Origin: CAZTGZ01 sp044339595
Lineage (GTDB): Bacteria > Bacteroidota > Bacteroidia > NS11-12g > UBA9320
NCBI GenBank assembly: GCA_044339595.1
Contig: JBIIVF010000083.1
Location: 1-10,861, forward strand
DNA length: 10,861 nucleotides
Reading direction: 5' to 3'
The notes beneath the pieces were generated by a model that ran no database searches, was not told the DNA's origin, and worked only from the letters and a program-made list of their open reading frames with translations. How positions within the stretch are numbered: position 1 is the first letter of the stretch; each line of letters opens with the position of its first letter. This document shows, piece after piece, positions 6,903-10,861 of this stretch. The translations under genes and the position numbers were made by a program.

Positions 6903-9733
6903 GCCTTTTCCGATATATGGTGCCCGTTTTATGGCTTTCGATGCTCTCTTTCAGCCTGAAGGCGCAGCAAACCGGATCCCTGAGTGGAAAGGTATTCGAT
7001 GCAGAAACAAAAGAAACCCTTTTCGGGGCCAATGTGGTGCTGGTCGGCACTTATATGGGTACCGTGGCCAATGAGGATGGTGTTTTTTCGATTTCCAAAA
7101 TTAAGCCCGGCGATTACACCGTTAAAATCACTTATGTCGGGTACACCGAACAACAATTTACAGGAATCCGGATAGAAGCAGGAAAGTTGAAAAATCTCGG
7201 TGACATCAAAATGGTACCCGTGACCAAATCCCTCGGACCGGTGACGATTACCGGTGAAAAGAGCATCATCTCATTGGAAGAGGCAGAATCTAAAGTCACC
7301 ATCCGTCAGCGCGATATTCAAGACATGAATGTGCGCGATGTGCAGGAAATTCTGGCCATCCAAGCGGGGGTATCCAAAACGCCGGATGGATTGCAAATCA
7401 GGGGAGCAAGGGTCTATGAAACCCAATATGTGATTGATAACATCAGTGCGGCCGATCCATTGGCCGGAACCGGATTCGGGGTGAATGTGGCCTCTTCCGC
7501 TGCAGGTAGCGTTGAACTGATTACCGGTGGCGCAGGAGCAGAATTCGGAAACGGTTCTGCCGGCGTGGTTTCAACCGTCATCAAAGAAGGAACTGAAAGT
7601 TTTGAAATTGCCGGATTTTGGCAAAGTGATAACCTCGGACTGGTCAAAAATCAGCCCTGGGCATGGAATACCGATCTCGGAGAATTGAGCATCGCCGGCG
7701 TGATTCCCGGTACCAAAAAGAAGGTCACCTTTTTTAATAATGTATCGTTCAACATGACCGATGAGTATTTCGGAAATACGGCCAATCAGTTGCACAGTTC
7801 GCTGTTTGCAAACAACGATTCACTTTGGGCAAAACGATATTCTAACAATTACACCCATACCTTTAAGCTGGCCTGGAAAATTGCCTCCGGCACCAAGCTC
7901 AGTTTTACCAATCAGCACAGCTTGTCGGTGAACCAAAACAGCCGTAGTCTTCAAATTGTGGGTTTTGATGCCATCCTGGCACCGGGATATCAATTCGAAC
8001 GCAGCCTGAATCTCGACAACGCCACCACGTATACCCATCAATCCAACCTGACTGCCTTAAACCTCCGACACAGCATTAACAAACAGTGGGTGCTCGAAGC
8101 CAGTGTGGGAAGGCTGTTCACCAACCTTCGTGCGGATGCCAATGGCAGGCCGTTCAGAACCAAAACCGTAGATCGTCAGTTTGATGAAGAATCGATTGTG
8201 ACCGATCCGGTGGAAGTGTTTAATCCCAATGACCCTATTCAATACGTATTGCCCGGTCCCGGCCTGGTGAACAACGGCGGAATTGCCGGTCAATGGCACG
8301 ATCACTTTGCCCGTGAATACACCCTGAAAGCCAATTTTAAATACTATCCAAAGAAGAAAATGCACCAGTTTCAATATGGCTGGGAACATAAATTCAATTA
8401 CTATCAGTGGGTGGATGTAACGCGTCCCTGGGTGGGTGCTCCCATTGCCATCGACGACAGCACCGTTACACCTTCCATCAGCATCGGATCCTCCAATGAT
8501 ATCTGGCGGGTGAAGCCCAATGACGGTGGTTTGTTTTTTACCGATAAGATTACCTATAAAGGCATCATTGCTTCCCTTGGACTTCGTTTTAACTATTGGG
8601 CGCCCGGAAAATTTGCCGATGAGGCGGTAGATCTTCCGAACTCACCTGTTTTACCTCAAATCCGCGAAGACTATAAAAATCAAACGGTAAAGCTGTTTGG
8701 CATGCGCTATAAAGGGAGGTTTTTGCCGAAAATCAACGTGAGTTTTCCGGTAACCAGCAACAATACCCTCTATTTCAATTACAGCCATTCTGTACGTTTG
8801 CCGCATCCGCGATTTATGTATGCCGGTTTGGATCCGGTCTATCAAAACCGTTCTTTTTTGAGCAATCTGGGCAATCCGAACCTCAATCCTGAGGTGAATG
8901 TATCGTATGAGATAGGGTACAAATCGCAAATCAACAAAGACCTCGGCATATCGGTTACCGCTTATAACAACAACCGTTTTGATTACATCGTTTCTCGTCG
9001 GGTGATTGTAAACGATGCCACCGGAAGACCGGTGAGTAAAACCATGTACATCAATCAGGATTACGCCAAAATTCTTGGGTTGGAATTCGGCATTCAACAG
9101 CGCGTTCGCCGTTATATGCGCCTGTTTGGAAACGTGACGTATCAGGTGGCCAGGGGTAAATCAAACTCCGCCCGCGAATCGAGCCTACAAATTGAGCAAA
9201 ACGGAGAAGTGCCCGTTTCAACCGAACAATATTTAGCCTGGGACAGACCGTGGAATGTGAACCTCGGCGTGGTGCTCAATTATGACTCTGCCTCCGGTTT
9301 CTTTCCGAAGTGGACCAAAGGCATGCAGCTGTATCTCTCCAGTTCTTATCAATCCGGGATTCGCTACACCCCTCAGGAACTGGAAGGATATAACAACCTC
9401 GGCCGGCCTTTGTATCGCAGTCAGAATGAAGCGTATTTACAAGAACGCGCCACACCGTGGTTTAACACCGATTTAAAAATCAATAAATCGTGGAATTATG
9501 GCAAAGAAAAGGGCATCACCCTCTCGCTTGAAGCCAGAAACTTGCTGAACAACAAAAACGCACAGATCATCAATCCGGTTACCGGAAGGGCCTACGAACC
9601 CGGCGATGATGTGCCGAACACATGGCGCGATCCGAGGTATATAGGACCGGAAGAGAGCGGTGCGCCTTCGGATAATCCTGCCCGGTATCTGCCTCCTCGC
9701 CAATGCTTGTTTGGCGTGAAGTTTAGGTTCTGA
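6899..9733 (+). CDS. TonB-dependent outer-membrane receptor with N-terminal carboxypeptidase-regulatory-like domain
   Basis: 944 residues, a usual length for Bacteroidota receptors of this class. After a signal peptide (cut near KAQ, residues 21-23) comes a CarboxypepD-regulatory-like domain at about 26-105 (GSLSGKVFDAETKETLFGANVVL, GDYTVKITYVGY). A TonB-box-like stretch PVTITGEK follows (114-121), then the plug, about 125-230 (DVQEILAIQAGV, LQIRGARVYETQYVIDN, VELITGGAGAEFGNGSAGVV). The rest is a beta barrel, with the conserved GNPNLNPE block near residue 657 and a terminal Phe (KFRF) that fits BAM-mediated assembly. It would use proton-motive force through TonB/ExbBD to import a ligand. The ligand cannot be read from the sequence: it lacks SusC-type genetic company (no SusD, no glycoside hydrolase). 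The ATG overlaps the stop of the lipoprotein gene as ATGA. It is the last gene of the operon. Confidence 0.93.
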   Translation: MSLFRYMVPVLWLSMLSFSLKAQQTGSLSGKVFDAETKETLFGANVVLVGTYMGTVANEDGVFSISKIKPGDYTVKITYVGYTEQQFTGIRIEAGKLKNLGDIKMVPVTKSLGPVTITGEKSIISLEEAESKVTIRQRDIQDMNVRDVQEILAIQAGVSKTPDGLQIRGARVYETQYVIDNISAADPLAGTGFGVNVASSAAGSVELITGGAGAEFGNGSAGVVSTVIKEGTESFEIAGFWQSDNLGLVKNQPWAWNTDLGELSIAGVIPGTKKKVTFFNNVSFNMTDEYFGNTANQLHSSLFANNDSLWAKRYSNNYTHTFKLAWKIASGTKLSFTNQHSLSVNQNSRSLQIVGFDAILAPGYQFERSLNLDNATTYTHQSNLTALNLRHSINKQWVLEASVGRLFTNLRADANGRPFRTKTVDRQFDEESIVTDPVEVFNPNDPIQYVLPGPGLVNNGGIAGQWHDHFAREYTLKANFKYYPKKKMHQFQYGWEHKFNYYQWVDVTRPWVGAPIAIDDSTVTPSISIGSSNDIWRVKPNDGGLFFTDKITYKGIIASLGLRFNYWAPGKFADEAVDLPNSPVLPQIREDYKNQTVKLFGMRYKGRFLPKINVSFPVTSNNTLYFNYSHSVRLPHPRFMYAGLDPVYQNRSFLSNLGNPNLNPEVNVSYEIGYKSQINKDLGISVTAYNNNRFDYIVSRRVIVNDATGRPVSKTMYINQDYAKILGLEFGIQQRVRRYMRLFGNVTYQVARGKSNSARESSLQIEQNGEVPVSTEQYLAWDRPWNVNLGVVLNYDSASGFFPKWTKGMQLYLSSSYQSGIRYTPQELEGYNNLGRPLYRSQNEAYLQERATPWFNTDLKINKSWNYGKEKGITLSLEARNLLNNKNAQIINPVTGRAYEPGDDVPNTWRDPRYIGPEESGAPSDNPARYLPPRQCLFGVKFRF

Positions 9734-9741
9734 TAGCGTTT

Positions 9742-9775
9742 GGGGGGTCGTATTTTATTTCGCTGACGACTGCCC
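9742..9775 (+). terminator. Imperfect stem-loop just after the receptor gene
   Basis: GGGGGGTCGT (9742-9751) can pair with ACGACTGCCC (9766-9775) in nine or so pairs, one of them G-U and with one G-G mismatch, around a 14-base loop. It begins eight bases past the stop and could end or protect the operon transcript. There is no following T-run, so classical intrinsic termination is doubtful. Confidence 0.3.
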
Positions 9776-9780
9776 ATTGA

Positions 9781-9795
9781 GAGCCTGTTTAGAAT
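9781..9795. mobile_element. Possible solitary insertion-sequence terminal repeat
   Basis: GAGCCTGTTTAGAAT resembles the terminal inverted repeats of several IS5-family elements as I remember them. No inverted partner occurs in the window and no transposase is near. It may be a scar of a lost element or chance similarity. Confidence 0.2.
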
Positions 9796-9865
9796 AGAAG
9801 GAGGCAGCTGGTTTCAAATTAAAAAATCAGGCCAATTTTACCAATTACGTTCTCCCTAACCTTTG

Positions 9866-9892
9866 CTATAATCATGTCATCCCTTCGGGGTT
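9866..9892 (-). repeat. Palindromic repeat unit 1
   Basis: On the minus strand it reads AACCCCGAAGGGATGA then CATGATTATAG. One base of the left arm differs (C for T), weakening the small hairpin. Confidence 0.8.
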
Positions 9893-9916
9893 CTGTTTCG
9901 TGTTGTTTCATGTTTG

Positions 9917-9943
9917 CTACAATCATTTCAACCCTTCGGGTTT
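9917..9943 (-). repeat. Palindromic repeat unit 2
   Basis: On the minus strand it reads AAACCCGAAGGGTTGA then AATGATTGTAG. Both hairpin arms have changed together (ACCC/GGGT instead of TCCC/GGGA), a compensatory pair that keeps the stem. Confidence 0.8.
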
Positions 9944-10012
9944 GTTTTATAAATTGGATCAGCGAACGTGTTAAAAGGTTATTAAAGCCTTAAAAAGCGA
10001 TGAATTAAAGGC

Positions 10013-10039
10013 AATCCCGAAGGGATGAAATGATTATAG
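10013..10039 (+). repeat. Palindromic repeat unit 3
   Basis: Reads AATCCCGAAGGGATGA then AATGATTATAG, with an intact ATCCC/GGGAT stem. A half-unit follows at 10041-10056. Confidence 0.85.
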
Positions 10040-10040
10040 A

Positions 10041-10056
10041 GATGACATTATTATAG
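10041..10056 (+). repeat. Half-unit lacking the hairpin core
   Basis: GATGACATTATTATAG repeats only the right half of the 27-base unit, directly behind unit 3. Confidence 0.65.
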
Positions 10057-10062
10057 CAAAAA

Positions 10063-10089
10063 AATCCCGAAGGGATGAAATTATTGTAG
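10063..10089 (+). repeat. Palindromic repeat unit 4
   Basis: Reads AATCCCGAAGGGATGA then AATTATTGTAG. It is followed by a degenerate trace, ATTTATCATAG. Confidence 0.8.
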
Positions 10090-10111
10090 AAGAATTTATC
10101 ATAGGAAAATA

Positions 10112-10138
10112 AATCCCGAAGGGATGACATGATTATAG
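10112..10138 (+). repeat. Palindromic repeat unit 5
   Basis: Reads AATCCCGAAGGGATGA then CATGATTATAG and matches unit 1 at all positions except the changed arm base. Confidence 0.85.
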
Positions 10139-10169
10139 GGGTGACATGATTATAGAGGTGACATCATTT
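10139..10169 (+). repeat. Tandem half-units after repeat unit 5
   Basis: GGGTGACATGATTATAG (10139-10155) copies the right half of unit 5 immediately next to it, and AGGTGACATCATT (10156-10168) starts a third, decaying copy. The step is 17 bases. Confidence 0.7.
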
Positions 10170-10193
10170 GATGGATTCAAACACAGAATGGAC

Positions 10194-10208
10194 CGGTAGG
10201 CCCTATCG
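10194..10208. promoter_or_regulatory. Near-perfect 15-base palindrome upstream of the transglycosylase gene
   Basis: CGGTAGG and CCTATCG flank a central C; six of seven positions pair and the seventh is G-T. It could be a regulator site for the gene starting at 10305. No regulator can be named. Confidence 0.25.
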
Positions 10209-10212
10209 AAAA

Positions 10213-10228
10213 TCCCGCTCATGCGGGA
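10213..10228 (+). other. Compact hairpin with TCAT loop
   Basis: TCCCGC (10213-10218) and GCGGGA (10223-10228) form six pairs around TCAT. It lacks a T-run, so it is a weak terminator candidate at best. Its arms resemble, but do not match, the core of the adjacent repeat family. Confidence 0.4.
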
Positions 10229-10290
10229 ATCGAAGTATATCAAAGTCATGAATTATTACATTTTCACGAGGATTTACCCCTCCATAAGTT

Positions 10291-10298
10291 GAAATTTG
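10291..10298 (+). promoter_or_regulatory. Probable -7 promoter element of the transglycosylase gene
   Basis: GAAATTTG differs from TAnnTTTG only in its first base. As at the operon promoter, exactly six bases separate the TTTG from the start codon (GTG 10305), and both sites continue TTTGCA. The shared spacing supports this start and suggests a leaderless transcript. Confidence 0.4.
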
Positions 10299-10304
10299 CA
10301 CCTT

Positions 10305-10861
10305 GTGAAGATTACAAAAAGCTATATTGTATTCATTTTGATGTTGACATTGGCAACCTTAAGCCATGCGCAACAAGACACCACCCGTCCGGATGGACGA
10401 AAAGGCAGCGTGAGAATTCAGGTAGTACCCTGCCCTTGTGATTCAACACAAAAAGACAGCCTCGTATTAACATGTGCCGATACCTTGATGGAAATCACCT
10501 GGTTTCAATCTGTTTTCGACATCGCTGATTCGATTGCTTTGGCCATGGGCGTGCCCCCCGGGTTGGTGTATGATGTCGGAAAAAATGAATCCGGATGGCC
10601 CCGCCCCTATGATGTAAACTATCTCATCCGAAACGGCGACCTTCAGGTGATGGAGCCCACCTTTAATTTTATGTATAAACGGCTTGGGTTAACAGGCGGC
10701 AAAACCCGATACAACTATTTGGTCATTGGTATATCCTACCTCAAATACAATTACGATGTATTTGGCAGTTGGAAAAAAGCCCGGTATGCCTATGGTCGCG
10801 GACACTGGAAACCGCCTTCTCAATGGACAGCCCTGGAAAAGAAGTTTATGGGAAAGATTGA
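10305..10861 (+). CDS. Exported lytic transglycosylase-like protein (3' end beyond the window)
   Basis: 185 codons from GTG 10305 are open to the window edge, ending with two bases of the next codon, so the gene is nearly complete or continues outside. The GTG gives a good signal peptide (SYIVFILMLTLATLSHA, cut before Gln23); the first in-frame ATG, at codon 13, would remove most of it. Residues about 66-185 fit the lysozyme-like SLT fold that cleaves peptidoglycan between MurNAc and GlcNAc. Visible motifs are GKNESGW with the likely catalytic Glu95, DLQVMEPT (112-119) corresponding to the family's GLMQ-MPxT block, and a late YLKYNYDVFGSWKKARYAYGRG in place of the usual YL...A..AYN.G. The N-terminal 40 residues of the mature protein contain PCPCDS and a third Cys. 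It would act in the periplasm. The motif blocks are divergent, so the substrate preference is uncertain. It is separated from the receptor operon by the repeat array and appears to have its own promoter. Confidence 0.8.
   Translation, partial: MKITKSYIVFILMLTLATLSHAQQDTTRPDGRKGSVRIQVVPCPCDSTQKDSLVLTCADTLMEITWFQSVFDIADSIALAMGVPPGLVYDVGKNESGWPRPYDVNYLIRNGDLQVMEPTFNFMYKRLGLTGGKTRYNYLVIGISYLKYNYDVFGSWKKARYAYGRGHWKPPSQWTALEKKFMGKI

Larger units (their letters stand above)
9866..10169. repeat. Array of facing palindromic repeats (CCCGAAGGG family)
   Basis: Five units of about 27 bases share a core ATCCCGAAGGGAT, able to form a tiny hairpin with a GAA loop, followed by GA(A/C)AT and GATTATAG. Two units (9866-9892, 9917-9943) point left and three (10013-10039, 10063-10089, 10112-10138) point right, so the set is a large inverted arrangement about a centre near 10000. 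Additional half-units lacking the CCCGAAGGG core trail the first and third right-pointing units. Such short palindromic intergenic repeats are typical of REP-like families; a non-autonomous dispersed element is the likeliest origin. Confidence 0.8.

Noticed and set aside
5463..9733. Classical SusCD polysaccharide utilization locus
   Set aside because: The lipoprotein is FN3/Ig-like rather than SusD-like, and there are no glycoside hydrolases, lyases or hybrid two-component regulators nearby.
9865..9875. TATAAT promoter inside the repeat units
   Set aside because: The hexamer is part of the repeat consensus, and the primary promoters of Bacteroidota use a different element.
9866..10169. CRISPR array
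   Set aside because: Units occur in both orientations, spacers vary in length and partly consist of half-repeats, and no cas gene is present.

Overview
The window reads as a chromosomal segment of a Bacteroidota bacterium. The support is four: C-terminal YPNP-type (type IX secretion-like) sorting domains on two secreted proteins, a TonB-dependent receptor carrying the N-terminal carboxypeptidase-regulatory-like domain typical of that phylum, start codons without clear Shine-Dalgarno sequences, and a TAnnTTTG promoter element. I cannot name the species. Layout: positions 1-121 are the end of an insertion sequence of IS21 type. It has cut off a minus-strand gene (122-646 plus the IS-derived stop) for the N-terminal part of a McrB-like restriction protein. 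This block is AT-rich (15 of 60 bases are G or C at 241-300), unlike the operon that follows (36 of 60 at 1201-1260), so it looks like an acquired and now decayed defence gene. Positions 647-1062 hold no gene; the middle is strongly C-rich and G-poor on the + strand, and the end carries a promoter element placed so close to the start codon that the mRNA is probably leaderless. Positions 1063-9733 are one tight four-gene operon on the + strand. It encodes a 710-residue secreted protein with a calcium-loop-like motif and C-terminal YPNP domain; a 745-residue secreted protein built of nuclease-type OB-fold domains plus an Ig-like domain and a type IX sorting domain; a 479-residue surface-type lipoprotein with two FN3/Ig-like domains and an unrecognised C-terminal domain; and a 944-residue TonB-dependent outer-membrane receptor. 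Gaps are 7 and 22 bases, and the last pair overlaps by 4 (ATGA). The genes plausibly act together at the cell envelope: two exported proteins and a lipoprotein present or bind something that the receptor brings in. The lipoprotein does not look like SusD and no glycan-degrading enzyme is present, so this is not a standard polysaccharide utilization locus; the substrate is unknown. Positions 9734-10304 are intergenic and hold a family of short palindromic repeats (core CCCGAAGGG): two units in one orientation facing three in the other, with additional 17-base half-units. From 10305 to the window edge a GTG-started, almost complete gene encodes an exported lytic transglycosylase-like protein with a visible catalytic glutamate motif; its promoter-to-start geometry matches that of the operon. 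The most interesting items are the receptor/lipoprotein/OB-fold operon of unknown substrate, the IS insertion that supplies a stop codon to the McrB-like gene, the two matching leaderless-type starts, and the facing repeat array.
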